Shown piece after piece: positions 50,181-61,301 of a DNA stretch of 64,000 bases. Made by a program: the position numbers and the translations under genes. Each line of letters begins with the position of its first letter. The stretch's first letter is position 1. This DNA is from Taxillus chinensis (Eukaryota > Streptophyta > Magnoliopsida > Santalales > Loranthaceae): positions 22,026,519 through 22,090,518 of the forward strand of contig CM042089.1 in assembly GCA_023512835.1 (NCBI GenBank). Direction: 5' to 3'. The notes beneath the pieces are model-generated. The model had not been told where the DNA came from and ran no database searches. It was given only the letters and a program-made list of their open reading frames with translations.

Positions 50181-53100
50181 AAATGTACTGCCAATCACTG
50201 TGAAGTGTGAATAAATGAGGGAGTTCACAATTTTATGATTAACAGTTATGTTTTCCCCTTTTCTGTAATGGCAAGCCAAGACTGCTCAAGGATTGTCATA
50301 AGTGTCATACCTGCTTGTATAATCAAATTCCACACAACATCGCCCCCCCTCACACCCTTGTTTTGCTTTCAATAGCATGGGTTAGTTTGGCTTGCCAAGC
50401 TCTGCCAAAGGATGCTAAAGCTCTGGTCAAGGTCTCTGACATTTACAAATGGGCCTGTGCCCACCAGAAGTGCAAAAAAGCTTTCAAACCACTGATGAAC
50501 GCAGCAACTTGTTTTCGTGTTTGTAATTTGCATCCTAACTGTCACACACCTATACAAGGCCATGTCTACAAAAAAAGTGCGAAAAAGCTGACAAGCCATC
50601 AATAAACTCACGAGCCATACAAGCAAGTTGAGCAACTCATGTTCAAGCTGCAAATCTGTGCCTTCACACACACACACAAGTCCATGTAGCACACCAGTAG
50701 GTGTTGAGTTGAAAAATATTGATGGAAAAGGGCTTCTGTGGATGCCAGCAATAATTCTCTGGTTCAAGGTCATATCCTTCATGCAAGTTCATGAACCTAG
50801 GTTTGGCAATTAGGCTTAAATCTCAATGATTTTCTTTAAAAAAAACAAACTTTTTTTACCGCAACCAGGGATGCCTAAACAATGTATTGCGACACTTAAA
50901 TATAGGTGAAATCTCATTTTAGAAGCTCAAAGGTAATGCATAACAATATGGTCATCACTCTGACGGGGACCAAGGTTGAGTCTCAACGCACAATAGCCGC
51001 CACTTGCCATGTTGAGGGGGCTTTTTCGGTGACACTAGCCAGCTTAGATAAGGGCTTTGCATCCATCACCTATGGTCACTTTAGATGACAACTTAGCGGT
51101 AGCCTATACTCTATTTGGACAAATGGTTCCCATGCTCATAATTGACAATCAAAAATCATCAAAAAAAAAAATCCTTCGCTTGAGGAATTATTTTAGGGCA
51201 ACAACACACAACCCAATAGAAGTCACATAATGCTCAAGTTTCACACCCAAAATTGATTAATAAATTATTCTTATCTATCAAAAAAAAAAGTTTCACACCC
51301 AAAATTATTTAATATCATATTAACATTTAACACAATAATATTATAATATGAAAAAATATCCTTTCTTAGTTAAAACATCCAACATACATACAACTTAAAA
51401 TATTTACAAAAATAAAAAATGTAACATATAACAAAACATAATCTATCCAACATTTTAGAAATGGGCTCATAAAATAACTGAAACCCAACAACCAAAAAAA
51501 TTAGGGCAAGAAATAGAAGAGCCTATAGATTCACAAAAACAAATTATAATAAGAACTATTTAATATGCGCATAGACAACATTTGGAACAGCTTAATGTGT
51601 GTATCCTTATTAGGGAAGTAAAATAGAATTTTAAATTTAAAATTATTGAGAAACAAAAGACAAAGCTTTCATCACACTCTTTCTTATGTAATACTTCAGG
51701 GAAAAGCAGGCTCAAGTTCATATATATATATATATATGAACTTAAATATATCTAACGTGTTTTGGGCACAGAGCCCTTGGGCATGAGACCATGCATGTTT
51801 TGAGCACTAAGCTCTATTGATTTACTGGAATGTGAAATTGGTGTATGACCCTTATACTATGCGGGTATTGTCTTTCAACTTACAGGTTGTACGAGGTAGC
51901 ACCCCTCTTGTTAGACCCCTTTTGGTACAACGATACTTTTAATCTTGCTCAACAACTCCATGTTTCTTTCGTGGAGTAGTCACCTAACTCGGCTTTGGGC
52001 AGATCTCTGGACCAAGGATGTGACATTTAGTGTTTGTAAATGAGAAACACATAAAATGAGGTTACTTAGATGATAAGTGACTAAATAGGATATTTATTTT
52101 TTAATTTATGTCAAAAAAGAAGAAGAGAGAAGTAAACGAACCATCTCTGCAAGGGAGCACTTCTAGAGATCTTCTAAATCTTTTGAGGCCATCTTAAATC
52201 TGCAAAAAAAATAAAAAATAAAAAATAAATAAAGGAATTCACAGGAGAAGAAAAGAGAAGATACATGAAATACAATCAAGGACCTAATGAGCTCCAATCG
52301 ATCTGAAAAAAATCAGTAGACACATTTAATCAAGAGAGAAGCAACACTAGCAAGGATGTTTATCAAGTTCATAAACTCAAAAAACAAACTACTAAATTTA
52401 TAATTTTTATGAAAGAATAGTTTTTCAACCCAATATTTAATGTGGAAAAATGGAGAAGAAGAAGAAGAAGATTACATATTAACTTCTAGTCAATAAATTA
52501 AATTATAACAATGGCTTACTTCACTAGCACTAGCTAACTGCCTATAATAACTGTTGTAATCCTTCACGAGCATAATTAATTAACATAATAACTTCCACAA
52601 GAATATCAAATCGATTATCAAGTGTTGATTTTTCCCTTTGCTTTGCAAAACCAACAGAGCAGTGCAACAATATTAGAATATTGCACCAGTTCATCTGTGA
52701 CCACTGCAGCCTGATTGATAAATAGTCTTAAAAGAAAACTGAATGTCCTTTTTCATAGCCAAGAGATACTTTGTATCCCCCGACCTCCTCGCTGGGCCAA
52801 TCACCCATACAAGTCCTGCGGGGCCATAGCCAAGAGATACTTGAGAATGCATTATTTGCAAAGGATGTGACATTTCTGCCAAATGAACATGGAAATACAG
52901 CGGCACACCAAGCCATATATCTTTTTATATAAGAGATATTACTTCCAAAAAATCTTATTAGGAAAAAGATTAATATATCATACTTAAATTAATGCACATT
53001 AAAAATCAGGATCTTTTGGGCAAAACACTATAACAGCTTATAATTATTTTAGTTTGTGAATAAAGAAAAGGAGTAAATAGGGACTTGTAACATACTTGTA

Positions 53101-54220
53101 GTATAATGAACAGCATACAATTGAAAAGTGAAAAGAGTTGTCATCTTCTCCATAGTCTTTTAGTTGGGTTTTTGGTTTGCTATGATAGAGTTTTAGGTTA
53201 TTCTTGTAACACAGTAACCAGTTTTGAAGTTAATAACATATTTTTTAACTTTGATTTTGTTTGTCTTCCGCGCGATTATTCTTATTGCAAACAAAGTTTT
53301 TGTGTGAGCTAGCCAGCAAAAGTTGACATTGATCTATTCAACCCCCTCCTCCTCCTAGACTTTTGCCTGGGACTAACAGTTTTGCATGCTTGGTTCTACT
53401 TTGTTTGTCTAAGTCTATGTTTTTGGTTTTTGCTTGAAATGTAGATTCCATGCCATGTTACCGTTTTTTTCTTAGGAGTAGCCTTTACCATGCATTTGGA
53501 ACCCTTTTATGTGGGACCGGCCCATTAGGATATAGATATTTTGTTTAACCTTTTTCATTTTGTCATTGATCTACCTCTTTAATTGCCCGGACCGAAAGGT
53601 AGCCTAAGGTTTCTACAGTTTTATTTTTCTATGTTGGTTTTTATTGAAGTGAGGAATAAAATAGGTTAAGTTAGGTGTGATCCATCAAAAAATTTATAAA
53701 ACAGAGATTAGACAAAAAAAAAATAAAAAAAGAAACAACAACTGCAGAGCAAATGTAGTCTAAATGTAAAACGGGTTGTTTCTAGCCCTCCAAAAATTTA
53801 TAAAACTGAGATTAGACAACATAGGAATACGAGTATACAATTTTCCCGAGAAAATGCGCGCTGAAAATGACTCCTACGGAAAAAGTAACCAGATAGCAAG
53901 GAGCTTTATACAATCTACAGGATTATGACAAGAAGTAGTATGCAAAAACTAGCACCCCCGGATAAATCAGCATAAAATAAAAAATTGGGTGTCTGGCCCC
54001 TTGGTCACCTCCGGGTGACCAACTATCAGGTAACAAATGCGATCAGATAAAAAAAAAAAAAAAACTGACCCCCCGCCCCCCAAAAAAACAAACAAACAAA
54101 CAAACAAAAACACAAACAAAGAGTGGCATTTCAACAAACACCTTGCCTACATGACCAAAACAACAGGAGAAAGGAAAAAAGAAAGAAAGAAACGACAAAT
54201 AAAAGTGAAGGACAATTAAC
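50181..54220. other. Spacer between NCL and the truncated minus-strand gene
   Basis: 50181-50300 is NCL 3' UTR. 50369-50782 is open on the minus strand (138 codons), with no motif I recognise. 51150-52500 is AT-rich. 53100-53378 resembles the 3' end of a Copia LTR. The downstream exons expected for the gene at 54221-54552 were looked for here and not seen. Confidence 0.5.
53230..53378 (+). mobile_element. Possible Copia LTR 3' end fragment
   Basis: TTGTGTGAGCTAGCCAGCAA, then TCTATTCAACCCCCTCC and GGGACTAACA resemble the pyrimidine-rich 3' end of Ty1/copia LTRs that finish in CA. I did not find a left end, primer-binding site or target duplication. Confidence 0.35.
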
Positions 54221-54552
54221 CTTAATGATTCCTTTGAGATGCTTAACCAGCTCGGATTCTGAAGATGAATGAATATCCATGGGAATGCTCTGTAAAATAA
54301 ATAAAACAAACAGCAGTGAAAACACTAACACATGAATCGAACTCGAGAGAGACGAACCAGGGACGCTGTATAGGTCAGAGCGATGGACGGAGATGGTCTG
54401 TGGCGGTGAGTGATCTTGCAGGTGTTGTTCGTTGATAGAAGAAGTAGTGGGGCGTGAAGAAGACGACGACGAAGAAGAAGAGCGTTGGAGGGGGAAAGAA
54501 GAAGGTGAAGATGAAAAGGGCGGATGGGAAAGGGTAGGCGCCTTAATCTCAT
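54221..54552 (-). pseudogene. Two 5' exons of an apparently truncated gene, possibly NDUFAF7/MidA-like; join(54552..54358, 54289..54221)
   Basis: Exon 1 (65 codons) starts MRLRRLPFPIRPFHLHLLL and contains many Arg, Ser and Leu and no acidic residue, as in a mitochondrial presequence. The junction is phase 0. Exon 2 (23 codons) reads SIPMDIHSSSESELVKHLKG then IIK, with acceptor TTTTACAG and donor AAG|GTTAATT. From memory this ending resembles the segment just before the FRGGPI motif of plant NDUFAF7/MidA methyltransferases, which assist complex I assembly. The next exon (FRGGPI, GDFITSPE) was not found down to the NCL gene at 50180. The gene is either broken or has an exon I missed; the identification is tentative. 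Confidence 0.4.
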
Positions 54553-54651
54553 GCAGCAGCAGCAGCAGCTTGCAACTTGACAGGCACGGAGTTCTGAATG
54601 GCCACTGTGGTCAAACGATTTCACTATTCACATTTGTGATCATCTCATGTT

Positions 54652-54724
54652 GGGGATGTAGCTCAGATGGTAGAGCGCTCGCTTAGCATGCGAGAGGTAC
54701 GGGGATCGATACCCCGCATCTCCA
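54652..54724 (+). tRNA. tRNA-Ala(AGC)
   Basis: A 73-nt intronless tRNA. Acceptor stem GGGGATG/CATCTCC contains the G3-U70 wobble that marks alanine tRNAs, with discriminator A at 54724. The D arm is GCTC/GAGC, and the anticodon stem CTCGC/GCGAG frames the loop TTAGCAT with anticodon AGC at 54685-54687. The T arm is CGGGG/CCCCG with loop ATCGATA. CCA is not encoded, as expected in a nuclear gene. Confidence 0.98.
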
Positions 54725-54737
54725 CTTTGCGTCTCAG

Positions 54738-54742
54738 TTTTT
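54738..54742 (+). terminator. Pol III terminator of the tRNA gene
   Basis: TTTTT 13 bp after the end of the tRNA. Confidence 0.85.
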
Positions 54743-55645
54743 ATTCCAAAAAAAAGTCTCTCATCATTTTATTTTTGATATGATGACGCCGCCGACAAAC
54801 AAAGGTCGCAGCAGTACTTTTTATTTATTTATTATACGCATTTCGACAACTCTCACATGGCACTAACAAAATAGTTATCTTTATTATATAGTTAATTAGT
54901 TATTTTTGTACTTGCACGGTTAGGTTTCAAACTAACAAGGTCTGCAGTTTATTTACTTATTTATTTATTTTAGCTTTTAAATTATTAAAAACTTATGCAA
55001 CATTATTAAATTATTTGTCAAGTAACGTGTTTCAATTTAAGTTTTAAATTTGATTTTACTTTTTCTTTAAAATATTTTTTAGCTACCATTAGTATGTGTA
55101 TTATATATTAACATTGAGACTTAAAATTTTAAAATTAGGCTATTATGAACAAATTACATAGGTAATGCATACATGTTATATAGATAAATAAAAATATTTT
55201 ATACAATTAGCTCACGACATCATCTTGAAATTGTAATTGATTGGACGTTTGTGTTTTTTTTTCTATTTTTTCTTTACGATGATCTGATATATTATCACAT
55301 CACGGTTACGCAATAGCTACCTAACTCTAATTGTAAACAGTATTACTCAAAAATAAACTAGTAGATACTAGCTCATTAAAACTTCCTATAGCCCAATAAG
55401 TATTATATTTTAAACATAATTTAGATGTTAAACCTTTTCTTGTAATAAACTTTCGAACCTAGTTATATTAATATACATTTTCAGTTTTATTACTCTTGAT
55501 AGGAGATGTCTAATTGTGTTTCATTTTTGGTCGATAATGATTTTAATATCAATCTTTACATTTTGTTTGCTTTGAATCAAAATCTATTGGAAAGATGAAA
55601 GGCCAAGTTTATGCGAAAATGAGTGATGGCAATGATATCAAGACT

Positions 55646-55722
<77 letters not shown>
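55646..55722. repeat. Compound microsatellite (AC)n(AT)n(AG)n
   Basis: AC run to 55670, AT run to 55690, then 16 GA units to 55722, without interruptions. Confidence 0.97.
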
Positions 55723-55724
<2 letters not shown>

Positions 55725-56163
55725 CAGGTTAAAGGGTTTACATTAGTTTTGAAATGCTTTTATTACTTTTACCGATGAATCATGAGCAAACGATGAGCTA
55801 AAGGTTATTATCTAAAGAAACTACGTACACCAAAAAAAAAAAAAGAAACTTCTAATAAAAAAACACATCATTAAAAAAGGATTCAATAAGTCCACAATAA
55901 TATGATGATTTTGAAAATAGATTTATCGCAATAAATATGTACATGAATCAATAATAATTTGATTTATTTAATCATATATACTTACCTTAAAAAGTCACTA
56001 AGAATATGTTTGCTTTAACTATTTTTTGTTTTGATTTTCAAAATATAATACCTATGTTCGATTAAAAAATAAAAAAAATTAAAATAATAAAAGATTATTT
56101 TTATTTTTGATGACACCTAAAATAAAAAAAATCCTTTTATTTATGATGTCATAAGCAGAGTAT

Positions 56164-56304
56164 AAAGAAAATGGACGAAAAAACCCATTGCAGAATGCCA
56201 TGAAGTAGACTACTTTGGCTAACCAGTTTATCCCGCAAACCGAAGAAGGTGGCATCTAACATGTCCAAGTAATCCTACAATGGGTTTATTCGTCCATTTT
56301 CTTA
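56164..56304. repeat. Inverted repeat, 30-bp arms around about 80 bp
   Basis: The left arm starts AAAGAAAATGGACGAAAAAA and the inverted right arm starts TAAGAAAATGGACGAATAAA; both end ACCCATTG(C/T)AG. Only about three mismatches are seen by eye. Confidence 0.85.
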
Positions 56305-57375
56305 ATACTTAAAGAGAAAGTGGACGACATCCACGAAACCCAAGATCTAATTATTTTGATAATTAAACAAATGGATGAAAGGGCATAATTGAAATATTGA
56401 TTATCTTATTCAAGATAATTAGTCAATAACAAAGGGTATCGGTAATTAATATTATTTTATTCATTATAATTTGAATTTCAAGATAATGTATCATTACTTT
56501 TTCTTGTATGTACAAACATAAAAAAGAAAAAAGAAATTTTTTCTATTGAATTCTATTTTCACATACCAAGCTTTAAATAAGTAAAAATTTTAAATATAAT
56601 ATACCTATAATAAGCACACAAATCCAATTTTATACCCATAGAATATATTTGATAAAAAATAAAAGTAAAATTAAAAATGTGAGTGCCTATAGTCCTTGGA
56701 TGTCTGCATAAGGACTGTGCATGAGACAGGTGAGGTATATTAGGAAGTTAAATCAAACTCGTAATCTAAAACATGCACGTATAAGTATTTTTATTTTTCT
56801 TAACATTAAATTCAATACTCATTTTACTTGTGAAATAGTGTGAGGACATAAATAGTCGAGTTTAAGGATGACCAATGTAAAGTGTGAAATTGGAATAATT
56901 TTAAGTTAAATAAAATATGAGGATGGATATTCACATCGACCAAAGCTATAAATACACTCACCATATAATATATATTTTAAAATAATTATTTAATATTAAA
57001 ACAAATTGACAAAAATATCCTTTAGGATTAACACATCTACCACCCATCTCTTCTATGTCGCCCTCCTTCTCCATAAACTAGCGTTTTCTTCTTCTACCTC
57101 TGTCTCCTTTTATTCCTCCTACGTTGTAACGACCCGTACCTGTATGAGATTGGAAGTTAGGCTCGAATAGCGTTTGGAAATATCTATTCGATAGTGTGGC
57201 CTTTATTTGATGTAATTATGATTTAGAATAATTATAATTATGTATATATATTATGTTATTAATATTCATATTATTAATAGGATTAATTATGTATTTATTG
57301 TTATTAATATTATTACTAATCCTATTATTATTACTATCATTATATTTATTGTTATTGGATTATTATTACTAATAA

Positions 57376-57376
<1 letters not shown>

Positions 57377-57416
<40 letters not shown>
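57377..57416. repeat. (ATT)13 microsatellite within the solo LTR
   Basis: About 13 TTA/ATT units directly before the LTR TATA box. Confidence 0.9.
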
Positions 57417-57417
<1 letters not shown>

Positions 57418-57423
57418 AGGTAG

Positions 57424-57433
57424 TATAAATAAG
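57424..57433 (+). promoter_or_regulatory. LTR TATA box
   Basis: TATAAATAAG about 300 bp into the LTR, followed by GGGAACTAGGATAGAAACCC, a plausible start of the R region. Confidence 0.5.
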
Positions 57434-57890
57434 GGAACTAGGATAGAAACCCTATTTTTGCTGTGCGTGCGCGAGCTTGGCAGGAGGAGCACAAGTTTGA
57501 AGCAGTTGTGTTCTTAATTGTTTCTGAAGTTTGAATCTCCAGGTAGGTGACTCTTGATTCCACTTTTTGTATGAACACAAAATTTGAGGGTTAGGTTGAA
57601 GCTACTTGCATACATATGTGTAAATACGTATACAAATATATGTATTTATATACATGTTGGTGAAAAATAATACAACGTCTGGACGTGGAGGGAGGACGCG
57701 ACGATGGCGCTGCCGTCCTTGTAGAACGCGATGTCAGAGCTCGCCGGACTCCAGCCCAGAGAGGACGGATCTGCAGTGGCCGTATCTAAGTCGATGATGT
57801 GCCGTGCGCTGGCGAGGAGAACGGCGTGACCCGTTGCACACCGGCAGGGTGGTTGCGCGCCGAGGATGGAGACGAGGACGGCGTGGTCCC

Positions 57891-58035
57891 TGCATGCCAG
57901 AGAGAGAGATCGGGCAACGACGCTGTCGTCCAATGGTCGCCGTGGTTCCTGCACGCCAGAGTGAGAGAGAGATCGGGCAACGACGGTTGTCCCGTGGTCG
58001 CCGTCTCCCTGTGCGCCGAGAGAGAGAGAAGTGTG
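57891..58035. repeat. GC-rich tandem repeat, period about 59-60 bp, 2.4 copies, in the solo LTR
   Basis: Units start at 57891, 57950 and 58010 with TG(C/T)(A/G)(T/C)GCC. The first two share GAGAGAGATCGGGCAACGAC and a GTGGTCGCCG-type end. Confidence 0.85.
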
Positions 58036-58175
58036 GAGGGGTGGCGGCATCTGTGCCACCCCTGGCTCGTCAACCCTAGTGGGCTGATGGGTGGACTGGC
58101 CCACTCGTTGGGCTGGTCTTGTGGGGTATTGTTTAATTAGATAAGTAATTAAATAAATAAAATAGGTTAGTCACC

Positions 58176-58222
<47 letters not shown>

Positions 58223-58555
58223 TCTTTTGTTTCACTTGCCATTTGAATATTAATTGTAACTGAATATTAATGGTGTAATTATAAGTGCATAATTAAAATA
58301 CTTCTACGTTGTATTTGGAATTTAAATTATTAATTGTTTAGTAAATTCGTGTAAATGAACATACACATATACGTATACAAATAACCATTGTGGCTTTGTA
58401 TTAATTGGATTGATGATTTAAATGTTTGTGGGAATGTACTAAGTTCTGACTCTTGGAAATCTTATTTATTGATTATGAGTGTGAATCTTGTGTTTAAATT
58501 GATGTCGATTAATTGTGGGTGTGGATAATTGTCATGAAATTGGTTGGGTTGACTG

Positions 58556-58673
58556 GGGGTCCCACATAGGGCTGGCAAGAGGCCGCAGGTCCCCTATGTG
58601 GCTGGTAACCCAGGTCCCATATGTGGCAGGTTGTCGTTAAGGACACCACAGGTCCCACATATGGCTGACTAGT
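58556..58673. repeat. Four GGTCCC...GGC boxes in the solo LTR
   Basis: Four near-copies of AGGTCCCAYATRTGGCTGG lie at uneven spacing of about 30-45 bp (near 58557, 58588, 58612 and 58651). Confidence 0.8.
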
Positions 58674-59260
58674 AGTGTTTTAAATTCCTGGAGTTGGTAG
58701 CGAGAATCCCGTGGGTGGATGAAAGGCCGATGGGAACCTTTAATAATGGAAATGTGTTATGATGCCTTGAAAATTTAATTGTGATGGAAGGTGACACTAC
58801 ACTAGCACAAGCATACACTGATCATACAGACTTAGGAATTCATGTAATAGGATACTAGAGATGGGGACCACCTACCGGTCACTCGTGCTCACCCTACTTT
58901 GTTTATATTTCCTACAGGTTATAAAGGATAGCCGTTGGAGCCACAGCAGAGCTGTCGGGACATCTTTATGTAGGGTTCACTTATGGACTTATTCTTTACC
59001 TTTGATTATTTGGTCATTACCTTTTTCCGGACTTGGGTCTGTGACAGTTGTACAACTTGATTAGCTGAACTTCAGTAATATTATTTGCAGATATATTTAT
59101 TAATGACTTGTATGTTGCATTGGATTATTTAAAAGTACAATGCTACCCAGGTTGTAGTATTGTGCAGGGTTGAATCAGTCAGAAACCCCTCGACTCCTGG
59201 AGTGGGCATGGAGAAGTCGCATTCCTAGTTTTATGGGTTTTAGAATTTAGGGGTGTGACA

Positions 59261-61301
59261 TACGTAGACACCAACTGGCCAGATCTTTCTTCCCATGTCG
59301 TCAAGCAGAATGTACGAACGTCATCAAATTAATTGATATGAATAAGGGGCTCATTTATTCATTTACAATTTTTGAATATGAAGAAAAGAAAAAAAATCTG
59401 ATGACATTTGTACGTTCTGCTCGATAACATGCAAAGAAAGATTTGGCTAATTGTTGTATGTGAAGGAGGAATAGAAGGGGCGGAGGTGGAAGAAGAAAAC
59501 GTCAGTTCATGGAAAAGGAGGTTGAGGAAGAGGGGTGCTACTACTAGAGTCTTTTGTATGCGCCTGACATGGAAACAAATATATAGATAATTGATGCAAC
59601 ATTCAATTACTTCGGTTCGAAATGGCATCATATGTAAAACTTCAGATCTAGAAATAGAACTTTAGTTCAAGAAACAGACTTTTGGTTCAAGAAAACGTCC
59701 TATATTTCCCTTAGTTAATGAAGTTGGGATTAAAAGAATTTTACATTGACATCATAAATAGAATTTCGGTTCGAGTTTAATTCAGTTTCTCTAAACTTCA
59801 ATTCGAGAAATAGAACTTTGATTTGAATTAAAGTCCTATTTCTCAAAGCAAAGTTAAGAGAAACCAAATTAAACTCAAAAAGTAGAACTCCTGAACTTTT
59901 ATTTTTACTTTAATTTGAGAAATAGAACTTCGAACCAAAGTTTTATTTCCTAAACAGAATTTTAGAGAAATAAAATTAAACTGAATAAGTAATAGAACTT
60001 TGGTTTGAAATGTAATTTTCGTCTTGAATCGAAGTGAGTTTTTACATCACAACCCGAAGTTTTTTTGTTGATGGATTACTTCGAGATATTGAAGATAGTT
60101 CCCACATCTTGAAGTAATTGATATATACATTGCAGCTCTTCTTGATCAAGGCGCCACAACTACTTATTTTTGTCCGCCATGGAAAAATGATGGAGCTGGT
60201 TACTGGGATGACATATCTCCCTTCACATTAGGTGATAGCACGTCGTTGACACAAACACGACTACAAGGAAAATTACTATAACATTTATATTTGCCTATTG
60301 TCTCATTATACTTTAGAGTTGCAGCAATATTATCTCTTTCTTGCATTGAATCTTTTTCTATTGTTTTGTAATTAAGTTTTTCTAAATTCTTGGCATGTGG
60401 AATAGAATTGGGTATTAGGATTTGATGTGTTTAACTAGAAATTATGTTTTATAAAAATTATTTGAATGGTGGGTGAATTGATCTATTTTTTTTTTTGTTA
60501 TTTTTTTTATAAGAGCTACTTAGTCAAATCAAAATCATAATGAATAATAGAGATATTTTACAAAAGTATGTGGATTAATAATTTGGATGGGTGTAAATAT
60601 ACTTCCACATACAAGATTTATGAAAACGGGGAGGACCACATTAGAAAACATTAGAAAATGAAGGGTTGAACTGAAAATAAGAGACCAAATATTAAAACAA
60701 ATATGAACATTCAAGTCAAAGAGGATGCAGAAAAAGAAAAAAAACTGATGCCACGTAGACCCATCCGGCTCCGCTTTCTCTTTTCTCATGCGTCACTGGT
60801 GATTGAAATTTTCCAAGATTACAGCCACCCGCCAAAGCAACAGTCATCGGCATCGACAAGGAAGCTTTTGTTTTTTTGTTTGTTTGTTTGCTTGCTTGCT
60901 TTGTTCCCACGACGCAATCTAACTTAATTAAAATAACAATGAAAACTACATATATAACCTAAGCACGTTGGCCGCCAGCGGCGGCGGAGGCGGAAAGCAA
61001 AACACTTGTTTGAAAACCGTAGGTTTGAATACCATGTAACAAGGCAAAGTATCAAATAATGTTATAATTGACACTTTATTAAATAACATACATTAATTGT
61101 ACCATGCATCAACGGCTTGACAGTTGACATACATTAATTATAACGTACGTTAGACCCAACTCCCTCATAGCCCAATACTTACAATATGAACAAATTTAAT
61201 ATAGACCCCAACTGTGTCATATGATTAATTAAACCCACGTTTCTTAATTAATTCTAACCCTTTCTTGGTTGAAGATTCAGTTGTAAGTTGCAGGGTTCCC
61301 G
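59261..61301. other. Intergenic spacer between solo LTR and PIN gene
   Basis: 59640-60060 is rich in GAAATAGAACTT words and contains the hairpin at 59773-59876. 60480-60510 has T-runs. 60900-61250 is AT-rich and lies just downstream of the minus-strand PIN gene, so part of it is that gene's 3' UTR. No gene supported. Confidence 0.6.
59773..59876. repeat. 104-bp near-palindrome with 52-bp arms and no loop
   Basis: The left arm starts GAGTTTAATTCAGTTTCTCT and the inverted right arm starts GAGTTTAATTTGGTTTCTCT; both contain GAGAAATAG and ACTTT further in. About 42 of 52 positions match by eye. Confidence 0.85.

Larger units (their letters stand above)
54743..57124. other. AT-rich intergenic DNA
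   Basis: No gene seen. It holds the compound microsatellite at 55646-55722 and the inverted repeat at 56164-56304. 57040-57120 is a pyrimidine-rich stretch just before the solo LTR. Confidence 0.65.
57125..59260 (+). mobile_element. Solo LTR of an LTR retrotransposon, 2136 bp, with TACGT target duplication
   Basis: The element begins TGTAACGACCCG and ends GGGGTGTGACA, so it has TG...CA termini with partly inverted ends. It is flanked by a perfect 5-bp repeat TACGT (57120-57124 and 59261-59265). A TATAAATAAG box lies at 57424. No second LTR, primer-binding site or internal coding region exists nearby, so this is a solo LTR left by recombination. Size and ends suggest a Ty3/gypsy element. It contains an (ATT)n run (57377-57416), a GC-rich block (57660-58110), an (AT)n run (58182-58217) and repeated GGTCCC boxes (58556-58673). 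Confidence 0.85.

Noticed and set aside
50369..50782. 138-codon minus-strand frame downstream of NCL
   Set aside because: I recognised no domain, splice partner or relative; composition is not clearly protein-coding, so it was left as spacer.
52691..52906. Minus-strand frame considered as a downstream exon of the 54-kb gene
   Set aside because: It lacks any MidA/NDUFAF7 motif and has no phase-0 splice sites that would link it.
54043..54219. Lys/Asn-rich frames near the tRNA
   Set aside because: They are translations of poly-A and AAAC repeats.
57646..58104. 152-codon open frame on the minus strand in the GC-rich block
   Set aside because: It overlaps other long frames on both strands, is made of a tandem repeat, and has no domain; GC-rich repeats give such frames by chance.
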